64,000 nt of DNA from Actinoplanes sp. NBRC 103695 (GTDB taxonomy: Bacteria; Actinomycetota; Actinomycetes; Mycobacteriales; Micromonosporaceae). Under the pieces are notes generated by a model. That model had not been told where the DNA came from and did not search any database. It worked only from the letters and a program-made list of their open reading frames with translations. The stretch spans positions 62,001-126,000 of the forward strand of contig NZ_BSTL01000010.1 in NCBI RefSeq assembly GCF_030269485.1, read 5' to 3'. Shown here piece after piece: positions 34,072 through 41,610 of this stretch. Position 1 is the first letter of the stretch, and each line of letters starts with the position of its first letter. The translations under genes and the position numbers were made by a program.

Positions 34072-35088
34072 ATGCCCCCGATCGTCGAAGCGCGTGATCT
34101 CACCAAGGTGTTCCGACGGCCGGAGAAGGATCCGGGACTCGCCGGGTCGCTGAAGCACCTGGTCCGGCGGCGGTTCACCGACAAGGTGGCGGTCGACCAC
34201 ATCGATCTGTCCATCGAGGCGGGCGAGGCGGTCGCGTACGTGGGGCCGAACGGCGCCGGCAAGTCGACCACGGTGAAGCTGCTCAGCGGCATCCTGGTGC
34301 CCACCACCGGCGAGGTGCGCATCGACGGCCTGCACCCGCAGCACGACCGGACCGCGATCGCGCACCGCATCGGTGTCCTCTTCGGGCAGCGCACCCAGTT
34401 GTGGTGGGACCTGCCGGTCCGCGAGTCGTTCGCGGTGCTGCGCGACATCTACGGCCTCGACGCGGCCACCTACCGCAAACGCCTGGCACGCTTCGACGAG
34501 GTGCTCGACCTCGGTGAGATCCTGCCCACGCTGGGCCGCAAACTGTCCCTCGGCCAGCGCATGCGGGCCGACCTGGCCGCCGCGATGTTGCACGGGCCGC
34601 GGGTGGTCTACCTCGACGAGCCGACCATCGGTCTGGATCTTCAGGTCAAGGACAAGGTCAGAGAGTTCTTCCGTACGCTGCGCGACGAGGGCACCACGGT
34701 CATGCTGACCAGCCACGACCTGGCCGACATCGAAGGCTTCTGCCGCCGGCTGGTGATCATCGACGAGGGCCGCATCATCTTCGACGGTGACCTCGGCGCG
34801 GTGAAGGACCAGTACGCCCGCGAGCGGATCCTGCACGTCGAGACCGAGCAACCCGTCCCGGTCGAGGCGGTGCGGCTCGCGCTGCCCGGCGCGGTGATCA
34901 CCGAGGGCGAGACCCCCAACCAGATTTCCGTACGCTTCGACCGGTTCGTTCTCACTGCCGGTCATGCCGTCACCGCGCTGGCCGGCCTCGCCACCCTGGT
35001 CGACTTCCGGGTGGACGAGCCGAGCATCGAGGACGTGATCCGCCGCGTCTACTCCGGCGAGATCCTGTTCGACGCGAAGTCCGCGTGA
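34072..35088 (+). CDS. ABC-2 exporter ATP-binding subunit
   Basis: 338 residues. Walker A GPNGAGKST, Q-loop region GVLFGQRTQLWWDLPVRESF, signature LSLGQRMRADL, Walker B VVYLDEPT, switch His in LTSHDLADIEGF. The C-terminal 100 residues are an accessory domain ending in SIEDVIRRVYSGEILF. The 'FGQRTQLWWDLPV' loop is characteristic of the ABC-2 subgroup that pairs with two DUF990-like permeases. Stop overlaps the next start (TGATG). Substrate unknown. Confidence 0.95.
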   Translation: MPPIVEARDLTKVFRRPEKDPGLAGSLKHLVRRRFTDKVAVDHIDLSIEAGEAVAYVGPNGAGKSTTVKLLSGILVPTTGEVRIDGLHPQHDRTAIAHRIGVLFGQRTQLWWDLPVRESFAVLRDIYGLDAATYRKRLARFDEVLDLGEILPTLGRKLSLGQRMRADLAAAMLHGPRVVYLDEPTIGLDLQVKDKVREFFRTLRDEGTTVMLTSHDLADIEGFCRRLVIIDEGRIIFDGDLGAVKDQYARERILHVETEQPVPVEAVRLALPGAVITEGETPNQISVRFDRFVLTAGHAVTALAGLATLVDFRVDEPSIEDVIRRVYSGEILFDAKSA

Positions 35089-35873
35089 TGGGCGCCTACA
35101 CGGCACAGGCCCGCGGCGTCGCCCTGGGCATCCTCGAATACCGGGTGAACGTGCTGCTCGGGATCGTCGCGACGCTGATGCAACTGGTCGCCCTGCTGGC
35201 GGTGTGGCAGGTGCTGCTCGCCGACTCGCCGGTGCAGGGGTTCACCTGGCCACAGATGCAGGCCTACCTGCTGGTGACGTTCGCGTGCGGTGCGCTGGTG
35301 TCGACCAACAGCGACTTCCGGATGGCGTTCCGGATCCAGAGCGGGCTGGTCGCCCTCGATCTGGTCAAGCCGGTCGACTATCAGCGGTCACGGTTCGCGG
35401 AGGCGCTCGGCGGCCTGTGGCTGGAGGTGGTGCTCATCCTGATCGTGGTCACGAGCGCCGCCGCGCTGCTGGGCGGGCTGACCGTCCCGGCGGGACCGGC
35501 GCTGGCACTGTTCGCGATCAGCATGCTTCTGGTCGTACCCCTCAAGTTTTTGATCGTCTATGTGGGCACGCTCGCGTGTTTCTGGACGCAGAGCTACATG
35601 GGGGTGCAGTGGGCGCGGATCGCCGTGATGAGCCTGCTGTCCGGCGCGCTGATCCCGCTCGCCTATCTGCCGGGATGGCTGGGCACGATCGCGCAGTGGT
35701 CGCCGTTCGCCGGTCTCACGTCGACGCCGGCGCTGATCTACATCGGCCGGGTCGGGTTCGGTGACGGCATGATGCTTGTCGCGGTGGAGCTCGGCTGGGT
35801 GATCGTGCTGTGGTTCGGGGCGCGGCTGCTGTGGCGGGCGGCCGTGCGGCAACTCACGGTCAACGGGGGCTGA
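35088..35873 (+). CDS. ABC-2 permease subunit 1 (DUF990-like)
   Basis: 261 residues from the ATG at 35088 (GTG 35085 also possible). Six hydrophobic helices; conserved stretches EYRVNVLLGIVATLMQLVAL, FRIQSGLVALDLVKPVDYQ and ALIPLAYLPGWLGTIAQWSP. This 'r.G.ia..Ll.P.d' pattern is that of ABC-2 permeases which work as a heterodimer with the next gene. Same operon as the ATPase at 34072. Confidence 0.9.
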   Translation: MGAYTAQARGVALGILEYRVNVLLGIVATLMQLVALLAVWQVLLADSPVQGFTWPQMQAYLLVTFACGALVSTNSDFRMAFRIQSGLVALDLVKPVDYQRSRFAEALGGLWLEVVLILIVVTSAAALLGGLTVPAGPALALFAISMLLVVPLKFLIVYVGTLACFWTQSYMGVQWARIAVMSLLSGALIPLAYLPGWLGTIAQWSPFAGLTSTPALIYIGRVGFGDGMMLVAVELGWVIVLWFGARLLWRAAVRQLTVNGG

Positions 35874-35874
35874 C

Positions 35875-36654
35875 GTGCGGATCTATTGCCGGCTGCTCGG
35901 CGCACACCTGCGCGCCCTGCTGGAGTACGAGGCGGACTTCTGGATCCTGGCCGCGGCGACCGTCCTCATGCAGGTGGTCAACATCGTCTTCCTCGCCGCC
36001 CTGTTCGCCAAGGTTCCGTCACTGAACGGTTGGACGTTCTGGGCCGTGGTGATGATGTTCGGGGCGGTGGCGCTGGCCGAGGGGGTCGGGTCGCTGTTCT
36101 TCGAGGGCATGTGGCGGCTGGCCTGGCAGATCAACATGGGCGAGCTGGACTACTTCCTGGTCCGGCCGTACCCGGTGGTGCTGCAGTCGTCCAGCGCTCT
36201 GATCGGCATCAACGGCCTGAGCAACATCGTGGTCGGCGGCGCGATGATCGGCGCCGCGATCGCGCACAGCGAGATCGCCTGGTCGCCGTGGCGGGTCGCG
36301 GTGGGTGTGCTGCTGCTGATCAGCGCGATCGTCATCAAGCTCTCGATCAACCTGGCCACCAACAGCGTGTCGTTCTGGCTGTCCAGCCCCAGCCCCATTT
36401 TCGCGTTCGCGGTGCACCAGGTCGGCGACCTCGCCCGGTTCCCGCTGTCGATCTACCCGGCGGCGTTGAAGGCCGGGCTGGGCATCGTGCTGCCGTTCGC
36501 GTTCGTCAGCTTCTTCCCGGTCGCGTACCTGCTCGACGAGGGCTCGAACCGCTGGATCGGCCTGCTCACGCCGCTGGTCGCGGTGTACTGCGCGGCGGTC
36601 GCGCTGACCGTCTTCAAGCGCGGCCTCCGCAGATATGAGTCGGCCGGAAACTGA
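35875..36654 (+). CDS. ABC-2 permease subunit 2 (DUF990-like)
   Basis: 259 residues from a GTG one base after the preceding stop. Six hydrophobic helices; matching conserved stretches LRALLEYEADFWILAAATVL, WQINMGELDYFLVRPYPVVL and LARFPLSIYPAALKAGLGIV, with FAFVSFFPVAYLLD near the end. Forms the second half of the membrane channel with the neighbour at 35088. Confidence 0.92.
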   Translation: MRIYCRLLGAHLRALLEYEADFWILAAATVLMQVVNIVFLAALFAKVPSLNGWTFWAVVMMFGAVALAEGVGSLFFEGMWRLAWQINMGELDYFLVRPYPVVLQSSSALIGINGLSNIVVGGAMIGAAIAHSEIAWSPWRVAVGVLLLISAIVIKLSINLATNSVSFWLSSPSPIFAFAVHQVGDLARFPLSIYPAALKAGLGIVLPFAFVSFFPVAYLLDEGSNRWIGLLTPLVAVYCAAVALTVFKRGLRRYESAGN

Positions 36655-36693
36655 GCCCAGAGGAAGCAGGCACTGTGGACCTACGCTGCATCC

Positions 36694-37701
36694 ATGAGGA
36701 TGCTGCGCGTCTGGCTGGGGCAGGCGGCACGGTCGCGGACATTGCCGGTGGTCGTCGTCTTCGGGGCGGTGTCGGTCTTCCTGCTGTGGCTGGCGCGCGG
36801 CGGCGACGCGTACGGATCGAATCTGGCTCTGAATCTCGGCTCTGAATTCGTCGGCACGCTCGTGGTGATCTTCGCGTTGACCCCGATCATCAGGCGGGCC
36901 GAGCGTGGCCGCGTCCGTGAGCATCGGCACCTCGACTTCGGGTGGTACATCGGGCGGGTCAAGACGGCCACCATGAGCATCCGGATCCTGCACACCTTCT
37001 CCCGGCTGCTGCTGCCCCCGCACGACCAGCGGTTCCTCGCCGCGGCCACCGACCTGCTGCGGCGCGGCGGCACCGCCCGGATCCTGCTCATGCACCCGGA
37101 CTCGGTGGCCGCCGCCCAGCGCACCGCCGAACTGGCCGGCCGTGGCGACGTCGCCTCCCAGTCGCGGCGGAACCTGCAGACGCTGGACGTCTTCCACCGC
37201 GCGCTGGATCCGGCTCTGCGGCAACGGTTCGAGGTGCGGCTGTACGCGAGCTCGCCGTCGCTGCACGTGTACTGCTGGGACGACCGGCTGCTGGCGTCGT
37301 TCCTGCCGATCGGGCGGCTGTCCGGGGACCATGCGCAGCTGGAGGTGTCGGAGGACTCGCCGCTGGGCGGGTTCGTCACCGAACGGTTCGAGGAACTGTG
37401 GGACCGGAGCACGCCGGTGGACGACTACTGGCGTACCCGGGTCACCATCGCCGACGCCAGCTACACGCCCCGGTTCCTGCTGGTCGGGGAGCGCTACTAC
37501 CTGGCCGACCCCGAGGTGGTGGCGCACATCGCCCGGGCCGGCGGGGACGGGCTGCGGGCGGTGCTGCATCACGCGCCGGACCGGTCGTTCCGGGTGTCCG
37601 TGCTGGTGGACGGCGATGACGAGGCGGTGGAGGTGCGGTCGCGGTTCGAGGAGAAGTACGCCGCCCCGGAGACGGTGTTCGTGGCGCTGGTGCCGCACTG
37701 A
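36694..37701 (+). CDS. Membrane-anchored degenerate PLD-like protein
   Basis: 335 residues. Two N-terminal hydrophobic helices (LPVVVVFGAVSVFLLWLA and SEFVGTLVVIFALTPII) anchor a cytosolic domain with FGWYIGRVKTATMSIRILHT, GGTARILLMHPDSVAAAQRT and SPSLHVYCWDDRLLASFLPI. The layout resembles phospholipase-D-like/DUF5919 domains that keep the fold but not the catalytic HxKxxxxD: the position reads HVYCWDD. A regulatory or binding role is more likely than phosphodiesterase activity. It is 39 bp downstream of the ABC-2 operon on the same strand. Confidence 0.6.
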   Translation: MRMLRVWLGQAARSRTLPVVVVFGAVSVFLLWLARGGDAYGSNLALNLGSEFVGTLVVIFALTPIIRRAERGRVREHRHLDFGWYIGRVKTATMSIRILHTFSRLLLPPHDQRFLAAATDLLRRGGTARILLMHPDSVAAAQRTAELAGRGDVASQSRRNLQTLDVFHRALDPALRQRFEVRLYASSPSLHVYCWDDRLLASFLPIGRLSGDHAQLEVSEDSPLGGFVTERFEELWDRSTPVDDYWRTRVTIADASYTPRFLLVGERYYLADPEVVAHIARAGGDGLRAVLHHAPDRSFRVSVLVDGDDEAVEVRSRFEEKYAAPETVFVALVPH

Positions 37702-37738
37702 GCGATTAGGCTTGGCCTTTTCACGAAGGCGGTCGTCG

Positions 37739-38584
37739 ATGCGGGTTGCGGTTCTGGGTGCGGGCGTGATGGGCGCCGGCATGGTGCATTCGTTGCTGCG
37801 GGCGGGGCACGAGGTGACGGTGTGGAACCGGACGCCGTCGAAGGCCGCGCTGCTGGAGGCCGACGGCGCCGTCGCCGCGAACACGGTGGGCGAGGCGGTC
37901 ACCGGCGCCGATGCCGTCCTGTCGGTGCTCTTCGACGCCGCCGCGACGCTGGCGGCCAAGCCGGCGATCGTCGAGGCGCTGGGGCCGGACGCGGTGTGGA
38001 TCCAGGCCGCCACGGTCGGCCTCGCCGGCATCGACGAGGTCGCCGACGGGGTGACCGCGATCGTCGACGCGCCGGTGCTCGGGACGAAGAAGCCCGCCGA
38101 GGACGGCATGCTGGTCATCCTGGCCTCGGGCGACCCCGCCATGATCGAGCGGGCCACGCCGGTGTTCGAGGCGATCGGGTCGCGCACCCTTGTCGCCGGC
38201 ACCACGGTCGGCACGGCGACCCGGCTCAAGCTGGTGTGCAACGCGTGGGTGGCGCTGCTGATGGCCGGCATCGGCCAGTCGGTGCAGTTCTCCCGCGCGC
38301 TCGGCATCGACCCGGAACTGTTCCTCGCAGCGATCGACGGCGGCCCGACCGGCGCCCCGTACGCCCAGCTCAAAGGCAAGGCGATCCTGGCCGGCGACTA
38401 CACGACGTCGTTCGCGGTGGACGGCGTGGTCAAGGACGTCGGGCTGATGGTGGAGGCGGCGGCCGAGACCGGCTTCCCGCCCGAACTGCTCGACACGGTG
38501 CTGCGGCTCTACACGCGTACGGCGGAGGCCGGCCACGGCGACAGCGACATGGCCGCGGTCGCGGAGGCGTTCACCGGGAAGTAG
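37739..38584 (+). CDS. NAD(P)-dependent beta-hydroxyacid dehydrogenase-like protein
   Basis: 281 residues from ATG 37739. N-terminal Rossmann motif AVLGAGVMGAGMVHSLLRAG with WNRTPSKA (NADP-preferring Arg), then strand-4 AVLSVLFDAAAT. Substrate-loop DAPVLGTKKPAEDGMLVILASG and the catalytic Lys region TRLKLVCNAWVALLMAGIGQ fit the 6-phosphogluconate/3-hydroxyisobutyrate dehydrogenase superfamily. The specific substrate (glyoxylate, succinic semialdehyde, imine) cannot be told. Length normal. Confidence 0.9.
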   Translation: MRVAVLGAGVMGAGMVHSLLRAGHEVTVWNRTPSKAALLEADGAVAANTVGEAVTGADAVLSVLFDAAATLAAKPAIVEALGPDAVWIQAATVGLAGIDEVADGVTAIVDAPVLGTKKPAEDGMLVILASGDPAMIERATPVFEAIGSRTLVAGTTVGTATRLKLVCNAWVALLMAGIGQSVQFSRALGIDPELFLAAIDGGPTGAPYAQLKGKAILAGDYTTSFAVDGVVKDVGLMVEAAAETGFPPELLDTVLRLYTRTAEAGHGDSDMAAVAEAFTGK

Positions 38585-38639
38585 GGCGGCCGTCCTCCAG
38601 ATCGGCCGTGGCGCCGGCCGCGCGAGCTCGCGTCGCCGC

Positions 38640-38784
38640 GCTGATCCGGCGTGCCGCCCGGCACCTCCCAGTGATCCTTGTAGGTCGGCTCGACCAGCAG
38701 CACCCGCCCGTCCGGGTGGGTCAGCAGCACACCGGCGCCCATCCGTTTCCGCGGCAACGTCGCGGTGTAGTCCGGGACCGTCAT
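38640..38784 (-). pseudogene. N-terminal stub of a NUDIX hydrolase
   Basis: The ATG at 38784 overlaps the TetR stop (ATGA). About 48 residues match NUDIX proteins: GAGVLLTHPDGRVLLVEPTY and DHWEVPGGTPDQ, ending just where the NUDIX box (Gx5Ex7REUxEExGU) should start. The following residues are Arg/Ser-rich and run into the neighbouring dehydrogenase gene, so the catalytic box is deleted. Confidence 0.7.
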
Positions 38785-39437
38785 CGGGTGAACCGGGCCA
38801 GCGCCGGGGCGATGGCGTCGGCGGCGCGGCGGGCGTCGGCCGACACCGTCTTCCGCAGCCGGGCCGGATTGTGCACGGTGGGAAGGTGCCGGTTCAGGCT
38901 GGCGGCGTGCACGTGCCAGAGGCCGACCAGGGCGATCGCGGCGATCTGCGGCTCGGGAGCGTCCGGCCGCAGACCGGCGCGCTCGGCGAAGCTCTCCGTT
39001 ACGGCGGTGGTGAGCCGGTCGACCATCTCGTGCCGGTAGCCGCGCAGGCTCGCCGTGCTCGTGCTGAGCTCACGGAACCGCCGCAGCTCCGTGACCGCAG
39101 TCGCCGGGTCGTCCTGCGTGCCGATCCAGGCGATCAGGCCGTTGAGCTCCCCGGCCAGCACCTGCAGGGCCGCTTCGACCGGTGACATGTCCGGGTCGGC
39201 CAGCGCCGCCCGCATCGCGGTCAGCGTGTCCTCGAAACGGTCCAGCAGCAGCGCTTCCTTGACCGGGAAGTAGTTGAAGACCGTCTTCTCCGACACCCCG
39301 CAGGCCGCCGCGACCTCGGCCACCCGGACCGCGTCGAAGCCCCGCTCCAGGAACATCCCGGTCGCCGTCGAAGACAGCTGCGAGCGCATCAGCCGCTTCT
39401 TGCGCTCCCGCAACCCCACACCGTCGTCACCAGCCAC
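38781..39437 (-). CDS. TetR-family transcriptional regulator
   Basis: 218 residues. The TetR DNA-binding helix-turn-helix is clear at residues 10-60: LMRSQLSSTATGMFLERGFD, VRVAEVAAACGVSEKTVFNYF with PVKEALLLDRFED. The C-terminal ligand domain is unassigned. It diverges from a DUF1772 membrane protein with a CAGTAA/TTACTG palindrome between, so it probably represses both. A 4-nt overlap links it to the NUDIX stub. Confidence 0.93.
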   Translation of the reverse strand: MAGDDGVGLRERKKRLMRSQLSSTATGMFLERGFDAVRVAEVAAACGVSEKTVFNYFPVKEALLLDRFEDTLTAMRAALADPDMSPVEAALQVLAGELNGLIAWIGTQDDPATAVTELRRFRELSTSTASLRGYRHEMVDRLTTAVTESFAERAGLRPDAPEPQIAAIALVGLWHVHAASLNRHLPTVHNPARLRKTVSADARRAADAIAPALARFTR

Positions 39438-39458
39438 GACCTCAGCATAGTGCTGCTA

Positions 39459-39472
39459 CAGTAAACTTACTG
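39459..39472. promoter_or_regulatory. Palindromic TetR-type operator
   Basis: CAGTAA-AC-TTACTG lies 22 bp from the TetR start and 32 bp from the divergent DUF1772 start. Confidence 0.65.
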
Positions 39473-39503
39473 TGACTGAACTTTTTAGGCAGAGGAGCCG
39501 ACG

Positions 39504-39932
39504 ATGGCCGTGCTGCAAGTGCTGAGTGTGGTGCTCGCCGGCCTCCTGGCGGGCGAGGAACTGATCGTCCGCTGGGGCGTACAGCCGGCCCTGCGCACCC
39601 TGGGCGACCGGGCGCACGTCGAGGCCCGGGTGGCGCTGGTGCGCACGCTGCGGATCGCCGTCCCGATGCTCATGCTGCCGACGGTCATCGCCGCGGCCGC
39701 CGTCCTGATCACCGACGCGACCACCGTCCGCTGGGCCGGTGCGGCGCTGCTGGCCGCGTTCCTGCTCTTCTCGTTCCTCGGCACCGTCCCGATCAACATG
39801 AAGGTCATCGACTGGCACGCCGACAACCCACCCGCGGACTGGCGCGCAACCGTCCGCCGCTGGGAGCGCATCGACGTCTTCCGCTCATCCGCCGCGGTGC
39901 TGGCGTTCATCTGCTTCGCCATCGCCGCCTGA
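39504..39932 (+). CDS. DUF1772-like membrane protein
   Basis: 142 residues, four hydrophobic helices. Recognisable segments: LAGLLAGEELIVRWGVQPAL, IAVPMLMLPTVIAAAAVL and FLGTVPINMKVIDWHADNPP with DWRATVRRWERIDVFRSSAA, which match the DUF1772 'P.n..i..w......dW......W...h..R' pattern. Ribosome site GAGGAG upstream. Presumed target of the divergent TetR regulator; function unknown. Confidence 0.8.
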   Translation: MAVLQVLSVVLAGLLAGEELIVRWGVQPALRTLGDRAHVEARVALVRTLRIAVPMLMLPTVIAAAAVLITDATTVRWAGAALLAAFLLFSFLGTVPINMKVIDWHADNPPADWRATVRRWERIDVFRSSAAVLAFICFAIAA

Positions 39933-40042
39933 GCCGTTCCTACCCGGACGCGCGTCGCCGTGCGCTGACATGGAGCTAGGGGCCCGATGGTGAAATCCGC
40001 CGGGCGTGGTCTTTCGAGCTGACACCACCTGTTGTGACCGGA

Positions 40043-40117
40043 CGATTGTCACTGCTGGCGGCGCCGGGCGATTGTCACTGCTGGCGGCGCCGGGCGACTG
40101 TCACTGCCAGCGGCGCC
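40043..40117. repeat. Three 26-bp tandem repeats
   Basis: Copies start at 40043, 40069 and 40095 with CGATTGTCACTGCTGGCGGC (third copy CGACTGTCACTGCCAGCGGC). The third copy contains the stop codon and last codons of the Clp-N gene, so the repeat seems to have grown out of the gene end. Confidence 0.8.
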
Positions 40118-40523
40118 TGGGGGAGATGTGCGTCGCCGGGCGTGGGGTGGGGGCCGGAGCCGGCTCGGGCAGGACCATTCCGGCGCGGGTGAGGGCCGCG
40201 GCGGTCACCGGGTCGTCGCGGAGGCGGTCGAGCAGCTGCGTCGCCTGGACCGTGGCGCCGGCGTGGAAGCCGGCCAGCTCGGCCATCGCGGCGCGCAGCT
40301 CGCGGCTGAACGTCAGCGGCCTGTCGCCGGGCGGCGTCAGCTGCGGGTACGCCTGCCGGACCGCCGTGACCAGCGCGGGGAACGGCGACGCCCAGTCCGC
40401 CGCCAGGGCGAGCACCAGGTGCGCGGGCCGGACCTCGTCGTGCGCCAGCCAGGTGGCCCAGTCGCCGGACGACGCGAGCGCCTCGTGCACCTCGGGGGTG
40501 AAGTGCTCCAACATGGTGATCAT
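40101..40523 (-). CDS. Stand-alone Clp N-terminal (Clp-R) domain protein
   Basis: 140 residues. Contains the double helical repeat of Clp N-domains: LEHFTPEVHEALASSGDWAT, HDEVRPAHLVLALAADW, then FSRELRAAMAELAGFHAGAT and LLDRLRDDPVTAAALTRAGM. There is no AAA+ module, so by itself it is an adaptor-like or substrate-binding domain rather than an unfoldase. A Pro-rich tail ends the protein. Its start overlaps the kinase stop by 4 nt (ATGA), so both are made together. Confidence 0.75.
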   Translation of the reverse strand: MITMLEHFTPEVHEALASSGDWATWLAHDEVRPAHLVLALAADWASPFPALVTAVRQAYPQLTPPGDRPLTFSRELRAAMAELAGFHAGATVQATQLLDRLRDDPVTAAALTRAGMVLPEPAPAPTPRPATHISPRRRWQ

Positions 40524-41371
40524 CGGCCGGAGTAGGGCCGCACCCAGCCCGGCCAGGGACGTTCGTCCTCGTCGAGAGTGGCACCGAGCAACGCCAGCGC
40601 CCCCTCGGTGGTCGGGCGGCTGGACGGGTCCGTCTCGCACAGGCGGGAGATCACGTCGGCCATCCCGTCGAGCGTCGGCGGCAGGGCGGCGGTCCGGGAG
40701 CCGGTCAGCGCCTCGCGCAACGTCACGCCCAAGGCGTACACATCCATCCGGGGTGTGATCGGCTCGCACGCCTCCATCTCCGGCGGCGCGTAACCCTGCG
40801 TGCCCACCGGGCGGCCCGCCGGCTGCTTGGCGCCGATCTGACGTGCCGAGCCGAAGTCGATGAGGATCGGGCGGCCGTCGCGGAGCACGATGTTCTCCGG
40901 CTTCACGTCGACGTGCGCGACCCCGTGCTGATGCAGCGCACGCAGCCCGCTGAGCACCTGGATGCCGAGCAGCGCGACATCCGCCGCCCCGAGCGGACCG
41001 GTCTCGTCGATCTCGTCGGCGAGCGTCGGACCGTCCACATACTCGAGAGCCGCGTACGGGATCTCCTCGCCGATGCCGTCCTCGTAGAGCCGCGGCAGCA
41101 CGGGGTGCGGGTTGTCGCCCAGCGCGGCCACCTCGCGGGCCAGCGACCGGGCCGCCCGCGGGTTGCCCACCTGGTGCGGGCGGGGCAGCTTGAGAACCGC
41201 CGGCCCCCAGAGCCGCGGCGACCAGACCAGCCAGGTCTCGCAGCGCACGCCGACGGCCAGCCGTTCCCACGCGCGGAAGCTGCCGGGCATCGGCGCGCCC
41301 TCGGCGAACGACCAGATCGGCTCGCCGTCCTCGTCGTCGAGTGGCGTGGCCGGCACGAGTTCGTCAATCAT
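40520..41371 (-). CDS. Cytosolic Ser/Thr protein kinase
   Basis: 283 residues, kinase domain only. Key residues are present: Lys61 in AVLKLPRP (ATP), catalytic Asp155 in HVDVKPENIVL (HVD instead of HRD), metal-binding DFG at 172-174 (LIDFGSARQIG), activation segment GTQGYAPPEME, and DVYALGVTLREALTG. The glycine-rich loop is not canonical. No membrane helix or PASTA domains, unlike PknB. Ribosome site GGAG lies within a hairpin arm directly before the ATG. Upstream: a 33-aa peptide gene and an ABC exporter; downstream: a Clp-N protein. Substrate unknown. Confidence 0.92.
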   Translation of the reverse strand: MIDELVPATPLDDEDGEPIWSFAEGAPMPGSFRAWERLAVGVRCETWLVWSPRLWGPAVLKLPRPHQVGNPRAARSLAREVAALGDNPHPVLPRLYEDGIGEEIPYAALEYVDGPTLADEIDETGPLGAADVALLGIQVLSGLRALHQHGVAHVDVKPENIVLRDGRPILIDFGSARQIGAKQPAGRPVGTQGYAPPEMEACEPITPRMDVYALGVTLREALTGSRTAALPPTLDGMADVISRLCETDPSSRPTTEGALALLGATLDEDERPWPGWVRPYSGR

Positions 41372-41435
41372 GCGGGTCTCCTCGAATGGTCGGAGACCCG
41401 CCCGGATGTTCGGTGAGGCAACCGGGCGGGTCTCC
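41372..41435 (-). promoter_or_regulatory. Kinase leader with two mutually exclusive hairpins
   Basis: Three related arms on the plus strand: GCGGGTCTCC (41372-41381), GGAGACCCGCCCGG (41392-41405) and CCGGGCGGGTCTCC (41422-41435). In the minus-strand RNA, the central arm can pair with the upstream arm (14 bp) or with the downstream arm (10 bp), and the downstream arm holds the GGAG ribosome site of the kinase. The shorter pairing hides the ribosome site and the longer frees it. An 8-bp hairpin further upstream (GACGGACG 41447-41454 with CGTCCGTC 41464-41471) adds structure. Confidence 0.65.
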
Positions 41436-41508
41436 GCTTCACTGCCGACGGACGCCGGAATTACGTCCGTCCGCCGCGGACCCCCGGAATGAGGGCCGCG
41501 AACGTTCT

Positions 41509-41610
41509 TCAGCCGCGCGTGCGGGTGCGGGTCCGCGTGCGGGTGCGGGTGCGGGTCTGCTTACGTCCACCGCGGTGCTGCAGCGGCGACTGGATGCGAC
41601 GACCAGCCAT
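41509..41610 (-). CDS. 33-residue basic peptide with seven Thr-Arg repeats
   Basis: ATG at 41610 behind AGGAGGTGATC (complement 41614-41624), an exact match to the anti-Shine-Dalgarno end of 16S rRNA, with 8 nt between GGAGG and ATG. The peptide starts MAGRRIQSPLQHRGGRKQ and ends in seven TR dipeptides and Gly. The frame lies mostly inside and beyond the last 50 bp of the ABC exporter gene, in another frame. The strong ribosome site argues that it is translated. No signal peptide. No known family; it could be a small regulator, a nucleic-acid-binding peptide or a modified-peptide precursor, and the neighbouring exporter and kinase make these ideas worth testing. Confidence 0.65.
   Translation of the reverse strand: MAGRRIQSPLQHRGGRKQTRTRTRTRTRTRTRG

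Noticed and set aside
36019..38379. Very long open frame on the minus strand opposite the permease and PLD-like genes
   Set aside because: Composition is Arg/Gln/Asp-rich without domains; it mirrors the coding strand of well-supported genes.
40043..40117. CRISPR array
   Set aside because: Only three head-to-tail 26-bp copies with no spacers and no cas genes.
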